The notes under the pieces are model-generated. The model searched no databases and was not told the DNA's origin. It saw only the letters and a list, made by a program, of their open reading frames with translations. From Dendrolimus kikuchii (Eukaryota; Arthropoda; Insecta; Lepidoptera; Lasiocampidae): DNA of 64,000 nucleotides. The position numbers and the translations under genes were made by a program. Positions 38,901-52,375 of this stretch are shown one piece after another (position 1 is the stretch's first letter; the number at the start of each line of letters is the position of its first letter). Location: assembly GCA_019925095.2 (NCBI GenBank), contig CM034392.1:13287887-13351886 (forward strand), given 5' to 3'.

Positions 38901-41900
38901 CATTTTTCAAGTTTATAAATATAAAAAATCATCATCTTTAAAAAAAGCGATAGTAACTAGGTTTGTCTATCTGTTAAGCTTTCACGGAAAAACTACTGGA
39001 GTACTGGACCGGTTTTGCTGTAATGTAGTTTTAATACCGAAAATTGACATAGATACTTTTATCCCGGCAGATGATAGTTTACGATATAAAATGAAGTGAA
39101 ATATTTGGGGGGGCAAATAGCACTACCATAAAAACGTAATACAATGTAACCTGTATTAATACTTGCCCTTTGAACTAAGAGACACGCAATACAGATTTGA
39201 CCCGCGGCGTGGCCGCGCTGAAAACTCTAGTTCATAATATATTTTTAACTTGTTAAGGCCTCTATGATAAGTGTTCAAATTTACTAATTACTGGGGTGTT
39301 TGTTTAATAGTTCAAAACTTTAAAGATGTTTGTTAAGATACACAATAAGACGTAGTGGTTTGAAGTACAAAATTTTATGTTCAATGCTTAACTTACTTTT
39401 CCTGGGCGTTGAGATTCATGAAGATGTGGACTTTTGGTGGTCGTCGTCGTTCTCCAAGTAGTAGTATAAGGTCTCCTGGTAGAGGTTGTAGTTGTTGCCG
39501 TTGGAGATTTAGTAGCTGGTGGTTTGACTATTAACAAAGAATATTTAATTACTGTACACATAATAATATAGCTCATATTTTTATTAAATGAAATATTTTA
39601 CAAATAAATCCTTTGCAAATAAACGTATATTAATACCATTTGATCACATTTAATTTGATTTAGAGAGATATAGATTACAGTCAAGCTAACATTTTGAAGT
39701 ATTTGATAACCTGTAAAATTTTGGCAAAGCCCAGTAATAGGATTGAGGAAATATAATACTAATTACAACTTGACATTTTGATGTCAAATTGTAATTAGTA
39801 TTATATTGATCAGAAACACGAAATGAACTATAGTTAGTTATATATGAGCGTAATATTTAGCAATTTATGCATTCCTACCTTTGAGTTTACTACTTTACTG
39901 TAAATTTTCATAGGAATCTTAGCTGTTTAATCACCTAAGTAGATGTTATGCTGTGTGATTTATATAATATACATAATTTACACTTTAAGCTTTCAGTGCA
40001 GTTTTAATTATTGAGAACTATGAAAATCTGGTGCTAGTGCATATAATATACCTACCTTGACACATAGCGAATTCTACCCAATCACATCTATTAGTGCGTT
40101 TGTCCCAATGCAAGCCAGGTGGGCAGAGTTGTTTGCGCCAATGTCCACTGACACAAAGCAAATATGCGTCACAAGAGGACGCCGGTGCATGGACATCGGA
40201 ACTGCTACATTGTTCATTCTCTTTTGGTGCGTTCGAGGCTGCTGTGTAATGACAAAAGCGACAATGTACTTTCAGAAAGTTAAGGTGCTCTGGGATGTTG
40301 TACCTACCCTACATTTGGGGTCGTTCATAAATTACGTTTAGTTACATTTTAGGTGGTAGGATATCGCTTGAAGTGACAAAATAGAACGGGGAAGAAGGGA
40401 TTCAAAAAAACATGACATTCGTTGTTTTATAGTCGAAAAAAAGGAGGAGACAACTATAGTTTCTGTGACGTGATATTTATAGGGAAGTCCTAGAAACTGT
40501 GACTCAGCATAAGGAAAGGAGAGGAGTGTCTGGATAGGCAAAATATAGTGTGATATATGCAGTACTCGAGGTTTTGGAATGTTATGGTGCTAACTAGTTT
40601 TGACGATGATATGAGAATTGTACATGCTGTAATAGTCAATATATGCTGTAATAGTCAATATATGATGACGTGTCTATACTATTAATATGTAATTTATCTA
40701 CGAGCCCAATGAAATAGCTATTTGTTAGCAAATTGTTATGAATAAATTACTGTTATTGAAACTACATATTACTGATTACTCTGCAAACTTACCAGTTGTT
40801 GTTGGTGGTGGGGTTGGTCTCGGTGGCTTTGTTGTTGCTGGTTTACGTGTTGTAGATAATGACTCTAAAAGTAGAACATATTGATCTGTTTTTCGTTACT
40901 TAATATATCTATATAAAATATCTTGTCTTACACAGAAATATTCAGTAAATCTTACACTTTTTACTTAAGAAAGTAATTATCTATTTTGTACACTAACTCG
41001 CACAGTAACGCAAAAACATTATGAACTAGTATGTATGTACGTGTAATATTGATGACGTCAATTATTATGTATTATGATCATTCTAGATTTAGTTCTGTTC
41101 GCTAATGAGATATTACATCTTTTTTTTTTAATGATAGGGTAATAATATTCTTTGTCTATTTTATTATTATGATTTGTATGTTGTTATTCAGTACTTACTG
41201 ATCACACTTGTGAACCATTCTATAAAAATTAATACATAACAGTACTAACCATTGCATTTAGCATATTTTGGCCAATCACAATGCTTCTGTGTGGAACTCC
41301 AGTGTAAACCAGGTGCGCAATGTTGCAGACGCCAAACGCTGCCATCACAATGAAGATATGCGTTGCAATCGCTGGCCACTGTTTGATATTGTTCTCCATA
41401 ACAGGATTGTCCTTCCGAGACACCTGTATAATTAGAGACACAGTATAATCAATTTCGTCAATGGTCTGTAATGTTCACAGGTTTTTAAAAATATTTATAT
41501 AGCAAATTAACTCGTATTTCTATTATCTTTTGATGAGCTTACGTAAAAATCATAATTAAACTAAAAGAACTGCTACAATGAAAACGAATAGAATATAGTT
41601 TGATTTGATTGCTACCTGAGCTAACAGTAGTAGGTCTAGTAATTGGCCTTGCAGTAGTGGATGTAGTAGTAGTTGTTGTGGTGGTGGTAGTGGTGGTTCT
41701 TGTTGTGGTAGTCCGACGGGTGGTTGTTTTAGGTGGTGGACGTGCAGTAGAAGGAGCCAATGTTGATGTGGTTGAGCTTGATCCAATATCAGATGTCTCT
41801 GAAAAAGTAAATAATTGCTATCATATATTAAAAACGTAATAATTGCGATGCATCAACCAGCGCTTCAGAGGAAAAATATGCAAGTACCTAGCGTATATGA

Positions 41901-44900
41901 TGTCGTTTCATAATTATTACAGCGCGTAGGTATGCTTTTTTTGCAATAATTAGAAAATTATGTTAAGTAAAAAACTAAAAGGTTTCTGGTATACTATTTC
42001 TCTCTGAAGACGAATCTGAAGTCAGAATTGGGAATCAATGGGAAAGAAAAAACGAGAAAAACACAAAAGATCTTGTTTTTTATCGCGATTTTGGTTTTTA
42101 AAATTCGTGTTCAGCGGAAAAAAATACGCCAGAAAATGACAGATTGATACACAACATTTTTTTTGTGGACCTGTGTTATGATTAAGTAATTAGAGTAAAA
42201 ATGCATTTTGCAATTTTATACAAACCTGTACACTTGGCGAAACTTGGCCAGTCACATCTATTGACGGCAGCGGCCCAATGTAACCCTGGCGCGCATCGGT
42301 GCTTGCGCCATTGGCCTCCTTCACATTGTAAGTATCCTTCACAATCGCCTGGAGCTGCATGATACTCTCCCGCTGTACATGGCTGGTTCTCAATACCTTT
42401 TTATATAATTTTTAATGTCATGAGTGTCATGAGTGATCGTTACCCTACTCATAATAATAAATTTAAAAAAAAAAATGTTAAGAAAAATAGTTAATTATGC
42501 TGACATTTTCCATTAAATAAAGTGTAACAAAATTCAACAATATAAAAAATGAAGGGCTCGATATAGTTTAAAAAAAAATTGGTATACCAGGATCCATTTG
42601 GGGTTTCGTTGTAGTAGTAAACGGTCGCTTTGTCGTGGTAGTAGATGTAGTAGTAGTAGTAGGTCTCTTTGTTGTAGTCGAGGTGGTTGTGGTTGCCGGT
42701 GGCCACCAGGTCATCATTGTTGATTGCGTGGTTGTAGACGGACTCCAACTTGGCCAAGTAGTCGTCGTATGATGCTCATGGCTACCATGGCTACCGCCTC
42801 CTAGAGAACCTGAGAACAATACAATATTTTATGTTTAATAGTTTGAAATTGTAAGACAACTTCACTTCCAAAAAACAGCATCACCCGCTTATATACGAGT
42901 CTAAATATATAATTAGTGACTATGAGTAGTCATTAATCCTAAATGCTTAAAAATCAAATAATAAAATCAGAAATAAAACAAAAAATAAACATTCATAACA
43001 ACATTTTGGTTATATCTTGTACTTGAGAGGGGAAAAACTATACATATATATTTTGGTTTGGTGCATTTTACCATCTGATTCAACGGTAGTTGTGGTAGGA
43101 GGTGCTGGAGTAACGGGCTCGGGCGGTCGTTCGCAAGCAGTTGTCGGTGGTGATGGCACTGATCGACCAAGTGCTCGACCAGCAGCCCGTAAAAGTGGCG
43201 AAGGTTCTGCACAACAGCGATTGTTGAAGTCATCCAAGTCAATAGCCCAAGCTGTTACACCACCAAGGCCTAGTTTTAAAGCCCACGTCACCTGTAACAT
43301 AGAAACACATCATTATAATACTTTTCTTGTGTGGGTTCGTCGTATTTAAATAGTAAGGAGTAGCAGGACAAAATCACTTATATAAATACAAAGTTTTATT
43401 ATAAAAATTATAGTATTAGATAATTTAGTATAGAGAGAGACAAAAATGAGTAGTTTGATTTTCCGTTAAAACCTACCTCATATTATGAACGGTTAAAAAA
43501 CAAATTAGACGGCGCCTAATAATTAATAGAAAGTGGCCTTTCTTTTTAGTAGAGAGTTGAATTTATTAACACTTGATGGCCGTATTATTTTTGAATCATA
43601 AATACAAAAATTAAAAGTTTGTCAAATCAACACTAGAACGAAAGATTTAATCTGAAGTAGATATCTATTGCTGACCTTTTCTGTAATTGATTTCGGATCG
43701 TCGAAGCCCACCCATTGGTTATCAGAATATGCATAAGGTCCTGCATTATCCTGTCTGCCAGATTTCCAACGTAAATTTTTCACTGAAAATAAAAAATGAA
43801 ACATGCATAAAAATCAATAATCAAGAGGATTCTGAAATTTCTATTAACGTAATCTTTATTAAAATGTTTGCCATCATTAAAAATGGAAATGTTCTGTCCG
43901 TATTAATTTCGAAAGTTCTAGGCATTGATATAAATTGTTACGAACTACTAAACATATAAATAACTACTAAATATACCTAGTCCAGCCATAAGTTCTGTTA
44001 TAAATGAAAATGCATTTCTTTTAATGAAGTAATGTCATATTATTAAAATGTATACCTATATATTTATTAAAGTGTCAGAAAAAAATCGAATCTATTAATT
44101 TACGCACTGTTTCCAAAGGAAATTTCGCCACCGCTTGCTCCAAAGATTTTTTAAGAGACTCAATGTCGCCGTGTCGTTTAGAGCAGGTCATGTCCTCTAA
44201 AACTGACCATAATTTGAAGTCTAAAGGGTGGAGGTCTGGGCTAAATGAGGGCCAGTCTTCAGCTCTTATAAAGTCCGGAACGTTGGTTTCAGGCCAGTCT
44301 TGGGTAGTTTGTGCCTTGTGACCAGGTGCAGAGTCCTGCTGTAAAGTCCACGGTATATTTTAAAAAGTGTATTGCTGAGAGGTTTCACAACATGATCCAA
44401 GACTGTATCTTGATACACTTTTGCTGAAGTTTTCACACCTTTTTCACAAAAATGTAGTTTTGTGACTACTTGATCAGATACGCCCCACCAAAGCATCACT
44501 GACGCAGGATGATGACCACGTTGTACCTTTCCGACCACTTGAGCAGCTTCTTTAGAACTGTAAGCGTACACTTTATCATTTTCCTTTTTGTAGTGTTCTT
44601 CAATCGTGAAATTTTTTCATCGGTAAAGAGGATATTTCTGTGCCTTTCACCTGCGTATCGCGACAGAAGGCGTTTTGATCGATCCACTCTCTTTAATTGT
44701 AAATATTGATTTAGGGCATGTCCTGTATATCGACGATAAACACCGAGCTTCAGGTCTTGTTTTATAATACGCGACAGAGTCCTAGCGGGAATCTTCATTT
44801 CTCCCGATAAGACTTTTTGCTTCCTAATGGGGTTTCGACGAATTCTGGCTTTAACAGCATTAACAGCCTTTGTAGTTCTAACAGCACGCGGCTGCCCCGA

Positions 44901-47900
44901 TCTTTTCTGGTCTTCGACAAACGAAATGTTTTGTATCTGTTGATAGTACGATATACGAACATACGGCTGATACCAAGCTTTTGAAGTGTTTGGAATATGA
45001 CCGACGACTCCATACCCACTTTGTGCAAGGCGATCACTGCAATCCTATTTTCTTTAACACCCCATACCATATTGTAATTTGATAATGAACACGAAAAAAT
45101 ATGTGAAATGGCGCAAAATCGAAGAAGTTTTTAAAATAACATACGTGTTCCAAATTCAAAATAATTAAAAAGTTGAAAAAATGAAAAGTTTTTATGTAAC
45201 AGTATTTATGGCCAGACTAGGTATATACTTAGATTGAATGGCAAATCTTAAAACCTAATTTGCCACATCCTTTGTAATCAAAGATATATGTAAATGGCTA
45301 GTGAGAAGCAAAAATGCAAGTCGTCATGAAAAATATTAGTATTTCTTACTTCTGTAACATATTTCATAATATCCCAACATCCCTGGTTGTTTGGTGAATT
45401 CGCCAGGTTCGCCTGGGCCATCGGCTGGCGCTCCTGGGCCTTTAGGTCCATCCACATCCGCCAATCTGTAGGATTGTCCGTAAAAAGAAAGACCAAGCAT
45501 CAACTTGGAAGGTTCTGCACCGCGATCTAGTATTTCTTTAATTGCATATTCCTAAAATAAAATAAATGTAATTAATTTTTAAAACAATGATTCTCTTACC
45601 TCTTGGACAGCAATAAATATAACGAAGAATTATACGTCGGCGGATAAAATAAATAAATAATTGTGTTCTTTAATTGTTTAAGAAAAATAGCACAAATTTT
45701 TAATATTTGCTTAATTGTTACGCTCTTGTTTCTTGATTAAATTGATTACCTTTGTGATTATCATAGTGAACGTAAGCAATTTTAACGCATTGACAAAATG
45801 TATGGGCAGAATTTCAACTGATATAAAAATAAAACAAAACATTTGAGAACACTTATCAAAAGAATCAATTATTATTTAATAATAATTTATCGCAGTCCAA
45901 AAGCATAAAGAAGAGACAGACGATAAAAATCATTTGGTATTTATTATCAAACAATAGAGACATTAATATTAAGATTATTACCATTCGGAACTTTTTTATT
46001 CTTAAAGACATAAATAAATGAATAAAACAATAAAGTACAGAAACAGACAATGTACCAGTCACGAGTTTATCCAAAGCAGATTGACAAGGTTAACGTATTA
46101 GTGCATAACTACCGGCTGTTATTCTGGTTTGAAATTCTTACTTACAATAGAATAATAAGTTAATTGATCATTAGTCTTCGGAATTAAGGGTGTGTGATGG
46201 GCAGTATTCCTCTCCCATCCACCGTGATAGTCGTAAGTCATTGCACTTATGAAATCTGCTGCCCTCGATATTGTTGGTAAATCGTACGCAGCTTGAATTA
46301 CTTCTTTGTAACCAGATACAGCAACACCTAGTTCCATACCAGCATCATGCAACGCTTTGCCTAATTCCTGAAAATTTTAAAACAAATTTGCATGTATAAT
46401 TGCATGCAAATTGCATTTAATGCATATTATAATTCCAAAAGTAACATAAAATACATGAATTTCATAGTAAACTCACCTGTATGAACAACGCGAAATTGGC
46501 CTTATCAGAGACGGCACCCTTTTTACAATTACTCTGCCAGCAAACCGGATAATTCCAGTCAAAATGAAGACCCTTGAAGTTATTGGAGCGTAGGAATGGG
46601 ATCAGGTTTTGTATGAATTTAGAACGAGACGATGAGGATGATACTAAACGGGAATATTTGTCCCCAGCAGAATCTGTCCAACCACCTAGTCCCAATAAAA
46701 CTTTAACATCCTTTAATGATGTCACACGTTCGTAAAGATCTGTAAAGTGATTCATTTAATTAATATCTTGTGTTTTTCCGTAGCTTCAAATATGACTGAA
46801 GAAATAGAGTTATCATATTTACATGTCTGTGTAGATTGGTACAAATAATTAGCTGCAGATTCAAAATGAAACCCATTTTGATCAGCATCTGCCAATTGCT
46901 TATCGGAACCCTATAAATAGTGTAATGAAAGGACAAGTTTGTCCATGATTGACAAGACTTAAAGTGAAATTGAGTTATTTGAGCTGCTGTATGCAAAAAA
47001 TCTACTTACTGTTTGTGATATCAGCCCAAGGATCAAATTCTTTAGCGGTAAGGTCTTCAGGGGACAAGGATGCATACGCATACACTATATGTGTACATAA
47101 TCTAGTATCCACACGTTCAGGAACAAATTTACCATCCCCTCTGCGATAAAATGCCCAGCTGGTCATATAGCAGATTATCTTTTTGTTGTTTTCTTTATCT
47201 GTAGAAAATTATTCACTATATTACCATGGTTAGAGTCAGCAAGATTCTGCTTAAAATTATAGACCGTACTTGCCATTTTTAGAAAGGTTAGGAATTAATT
47301 ATCTGTTAGTATTCTCATTATTGAAAATTAAATAGTTGTTATCGAAAACGTTAATTTCGTGAGATTATTGAAATACATTGTGCTATTTTCTTAGTCGTAT
47401 CGTTATTTTTAAACATTTTGGTTTAAATGTTCAAGCATATAAAGTGAAGCTAGCAAATGCAAAACATAAATACCATCAAGAAGAAGAGGCATAGACAGAT
47501 CTGAATAATGTCTCGATTGCTCGGAAAAGGAGCCAATTAAATATTTAGTCGTCACTTACTTTTTTTTATATCAATTTCATCTATGCTTAACCGTTGTGGC
47601 ACATATGCAGCTACTTGTTTCATTGGCGCTACATTCCACTGAAAATTATAAATCATTTAGAAGTATTGATTTAAATCTATTTTTAATGTAAAGAAATCCA
47701 TAATAATAATTTGTACCTCAAAGTCTGCCTCGTATGCTTGGGACAAGTACCGTGTTGCATCTTGAACAGAAATTCTTAAACTTTGTCCAGGAAGACATTT
47801 AGCAACATCTTGATGCCTGTAAAAATGAAAAATTCCTTATAAGTAATAGGCTAGCTAACAAGTTAGCTGGAAATTAGTTAGGTAAAATTTGTATGATTTA

Positions 47901-50900
47901 CAGCTTCTTTTATTGCCTGAAGTTTACAAACAGGCAAATGGCTCATTTTATGGAAAATGGTTACCATAGCCTATGAGTGTATCATTAAGGACGTTGCCAA
48001 CACGTTGACGGTGTCACTGTTGTACGTGGAATAAGCGTCCTAGACAACCGTTGCAAGTCAAGAAAATGAAATGACTCTAATCGATACTACCACGAGTAGC
48101 ATACACTCAAATCTTAACGCCTGGTAGTATTGTCTGATAATCATATCAGTTTCATTGGATATTGTAGATTACGGTGCACTAGTTACATTTTTTTTAATAA
48201 AAATATTTATACCTAGATGAATCAAAAAGTTCTTAGAAGTGTATATACTTGAACATTTTTGGGAGAAGTTCATTATTTAAATTAAAGAGTGTCAAACAAA
48301 CAATATTTATGCCAACTCTTACTTGTTTTTGCCAGTTCGTTGGCACGTAATAAAGTGTTTTGCGCAACGAGTTGCTGAAAACGCAAAATTATGTCTAAAA
48401 GTGAGTTACGTGCGGTGATAAAATATGTCAGGTTAAAAAAATGTCTACGAAAAATTTTTTTTCGGACATTCAGCAGACATTAGGGGATGATGATGCACCC
48501 TATTCTACGGTTGCGTACTGGGTGGTTGAATTTAAAAGAGGGAGATGAAAAAATCAAATAAAATTACCGCGCTTAAAACCGTTAAAACGTAGTTTTATTA
48601 TGTATACAAGTCGCGAAAACTTAAGAAAATATTAAGAGGTAGATGAAGCTGTAAAGATGAGCCGCGTTCTGGACGGCCCTTCTGGCGGTTCTGACGTCCC
48701 TTATGGAAGAAAATGTCAAAAAGTTATTGAATCTGGTTTTGGAAGACAGAAGAATAACTATAAAACATATAGCTGAGATCCTAAAGCTATCGTTTGATAG
48801 CGTTCAATTCAATTTAATTGATTCATTGGGGTTCAAAAAAGTGTCGGCAAAATGAGTGCCACGAATGTTAACCGATGAAAACAAATAGCGGCGTTTGGAA
48901 ATTTCTAAGCGGTATCTCGAAATGTTTCGCCGTAATTCGGACCATTGTCACCATGGATTAGATGTAGGTCCACCATTTCGATCTTGAACCTAACACGCAA
49001 AGCATATCTTGGAAACGGCCATCTTCTTCATCCATTAAGAAATTTCGAGTTGCTTCCACCGCTGACAAAGTTATGGCCTCAGTGTTTTGGGATACTGAAA
49101 GAATCTTTCTTAATGATTACATGCCAAAAGGCCAGACAGTTACTAGACCCTATTATGCTTAATTTCGAAAACGTTCTAGAAAACTGTCGCTGAGCGTGTT
49201 GTTTCTATACGATAACGCTACCGCTCATCGATCGGATGTTGCGCTCAACGCAATCCACTGTGCTGGTTTCAATCTCCTTGACCACCCACCATATTCTCCG
49301 GACTTAGCTCCAAGTGATTTTCAGTTATTCCCAAAATTAAAAGAGGAAATTCGTGGAACTAAATTTCACGATAATGACGCGGTTATGGCTGCCGTAGAGG
49401 AGTTTTTCGCGACTCAAGAGTAACATTTTTTTTAGCAAGGAATAAGGACGTTAGAAACGCGTTATTCTAAATGCATTGCATTGGAGAGAGATTATGTAGA
49501 AAAATAAAATATTTTTGTTTAAATTATTGCATTTTTTAATATTTATTGATTCTAAGAACTTTTTTTCACCCTCGTAGTACTTTTTGTAAACACACGATTA
49601 TTATTTGTTATAATCAATAGTTAAAAAAGTTTCATAATATTACCCGCAGAATCCAGTAGACGGATCGTAGAGTCTGTCATCTTCACAAGACATTCTGTAA
49701 CTGATACCACCAGTGCAGAAATGGAAGTGGGCACAAGACACTTCATCAGAAGCTAGATAGGGATCATCTGAGTCACACGATCCTATCTTCAGTGAGGATT
49801 GGTCTGTTTGCAGAACATCACCTACAAAATATAATAGGAATTTGAGTGAGTTTGCATTTTACACAGTGATGGATTTACACATTTGTCACAATGGCTATTT
49901 AAATTTTGCCGTCCCTACTGAATTTTACAATTCGATACAACAATTTTTTGCCAATGGCATTGTAACTTTCTCGTCCTAATAACACGTTTTATCAGTAAAT
50001 AGTACGATTTATATGACTATACAAATTCGTAAGCGAGGCGAGTATACGAACAAAACGCACCCTTTAAGGCACCCTTCTTGCGCTGACGCGTGACGCCAGT
50101 CGCTCAGTGTCGTTGTGAAGAAAAATTGTGTCGCTTTTCTAAAACTCCCAAGTAAGCTTCGTCCTGTTATACTTATATTGTTTAAGATTTTATTTTTTTC
50201 TGTTGACATTGTCATGTACCTACAGGTAAATTAGCTTCGAGACGTTTTTGCGTTTGTAGTATTGTACGGTCTGCACGTAAACAGATAAGCTTTTACTTTT
50301 ACTTTTTATATATTTTTATAGGCAGGTGCTTAATATGAAACTAATAATATTAAACGATACTAAAATAAGAAATATTAATATTAAACATGTTTTTTTAATA
50401 TTAAATTGTTGGTCCCTGGATTTTTTTTTGATAGCACCTTTCCGATGGAAGTTAATAATATTTCGGTTGATTTGGAAAGTAATTGAGCGGGAGTCATAAT
50501 ACTGCTCGAATTGCTTTTGCACTAATTTTCGAAATATTTGTACAAATTATACAAAACTTCTGTTTGGGAAGTCAAAAGCTTACCTCGATCACGTTTCAAC
50601 ATCGGAACCATTTTTAATCAACAAATTTATTATCAAATAACAACAATTGCCAACAAATAATAACACTGAACAATAAATAACAAGAATGAACCACTAATAA
50701 AGTCAACTAATTAATTAATATCAAACTAAAAAAAATATGAATGTCAAAGAAGCAAGTGAGGTGTGTAAGAATAAGCCTAAATGGCGCTCTGTTGCTCGTG
50801 CCTACTCCGCAAGGGAACTGGCGTGAAGTTATGTATGTATGTATGTAAAAAAAAATAGTCAGATCTCACAACAATTAGCAATGTAAATTCATATTATTTA

Positions 50901-52281
50901 TTTGACTTTCACCATTGACTTTTGATTGCGAGTATATTTTCTTTTTCTTTTAAATGTAACGAACTTCTTTTTGCTGACTGTACAAGGAATTTTAAATTTC
51001 AAGTTTAGAATGCCTGTAAATATACAAATACTACTACAAACGCAAAAACTCCTCGAAGCTAATTTACCTATAGCACAGTAGTTGTATTTTTATATTAACT
51101 TTTGTATTTCCTCAATTATCAGTGTGTTTATTAAAGGAATAAATTTTGGAAAATATTAGAGTTACTATACCAATGAGTGGCCACATTTATCGCATGCATT
51201 ATTACCATTTTTTATTTTAGGCTATGGCGCGATACAAAACTAGAGAAGTTTGCTGTAATTAGATTAATATTGAAATTATTATTAAACAATAATAATAATA
51301 ATCGGCGGACAAACGCACATTGTATATCTTCAAGTTAAGGAAGTTGCGCTTGTGTTATGAGTAATCTACAACGGACCACTCTGGGGCCAATATCAGTCAC
51401 CCAGATCATAGTAAATAACAAAAGGTTTGTTTATCATGAAAGAAAACGAATCTGGAGCCAGAAGGCAAATATGAAATCTGCTTTGTCTGCTGGTCAGCGC
51501 GGTACTATGAAAGTTATTCGGTAGACAAAGTAGCTTACTATCTAATGTGATGTTTATTGTTGGATTACCAAGTTTAAAACTTGTACTATTTCTTCTTAAA
51601 AATATTAATAAAATTTACAAACTTTTTGTTTTATTTTTCTTTGGTAGTAATTAAAAAAAGACCGAAGTATGGCCACTTTCCCATTTTTTTAAATGTTTAA
51701 ATAAATATCTTGAAGTCATATATTTATATATTCGTTGTTTTTTTCATGTAGTGTGAAAAATTAATAGATACCCGTTATTGAGAAATACCCTAACCTATCC
51801 TCTTATTTTTAAAACTGTGAAAAACATGACATGCAACCTTAAGGTAGTCCTATTCGACCCACGTACCTTAATATTAAAAATGTGACCTACCATTTAGAGT
51901 AGTGGACATAGTATTCAATAATGGGAATGGAGATCCACATAACCCACGGAAATCGTCCATGTCAATAGACCACGCAGCTGCGCCAGCAAGACCCATGCTG
52001 ATAACGAATTTCATCTGCGTAAGAGATAATATACATCAAGTGTTTACTATATAGAAAAATATTTTAGGTAAATGTCCTTAGCTCCTTGGTATTTTCCAAA
52101 AGATTTTAAATATTCATATTTAGCTATAGTAGCTATAGTAGATTCATCATCACCCGAGCGTTAAATCCCGGTTGTGTTCGGAGCGATCGCCTTGACGCCA
52201 AGGGTCCGCTTTCCTACTTTTTCTTCTCCACTTTGCGCGATCTTCGGCATCCCATGTATTGAGACCATGCATGCATGAATG

Positions 52282-52333
<52 letters not shown>

Positions 52334-52344
52334 ACATATATATG

Positions 52345-52375
<31 letters not shown>

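Larger units (their letters stand above)
36513..39230 (+). mobile_element. Non-autonomous Helitron, copy 2, interrupted by a Tc1 element
   Basis: It starts with TCTATAATTATAAATGCG after an A at 36512. It ends at 39230 with the hairpin CGCGGC-GTG-GCCGCG, nine bases and CTAG, followed by T. It aligns with the copy at 16913-18049, including the TATCCC-rich segments and the 9-nt GTCATTTTG-like array at 38690-38790. The Tc1 element (36604-38579) splits it about 90 bases from its 5' end. Confidence 0.85.
39397..42809 (-). other. Cht10: Alternating Thr-rich linker and CBM14-2, -3, -4 exon cassette of Cht10
   Basis: Exons: linker 42588-42809, CBM14-2 42226-42396, linker 41616-41798, CBM14-3 41250-41423, linker 40793-40864, CBM14-4 40056-40241, linker 39397-39527. 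Each CBM14 exon carries a complete six-Cys domain (for example [36 protein letters not shown]). Linkers are Thr/Pro-rich and probably O-glycosylated (inference). The first six exons are 222, 171, 183, 174, 72 and 186 nt, all multiples of three with phase-1 introns on both sides, so any of them can be skipped without breaking the frame. Confidence 0.9.
47560..49821 (-). other. Cht10: CBM14-1 chitin-binding module and linker of Cht10
   Basis: Exons 49644-49821 and 47717-47816 together encode a peritrophin-type chitin-binding domain with the usual six cysteines ([30 protein letters not shown]). The intron falls between the fifth and sixth Cys. Exon 47560-47638 adds a short linker leading to GH18-B. 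This module is the only CBM14 between A and B. Confidence 0.85.

Noticed and set aside
41609..41839. Val-rich + strand ORF resembling a membrane protein
   Set aside because: It is the antisense of the poly-Thr linker exon 41616-41798.
43017..43349. 110-codon + strand ORF opposite the end of GH18-B
   Set aside because: It is antisense to a verified coding exon and has no domain; the frame is open because of the composition of the exon.
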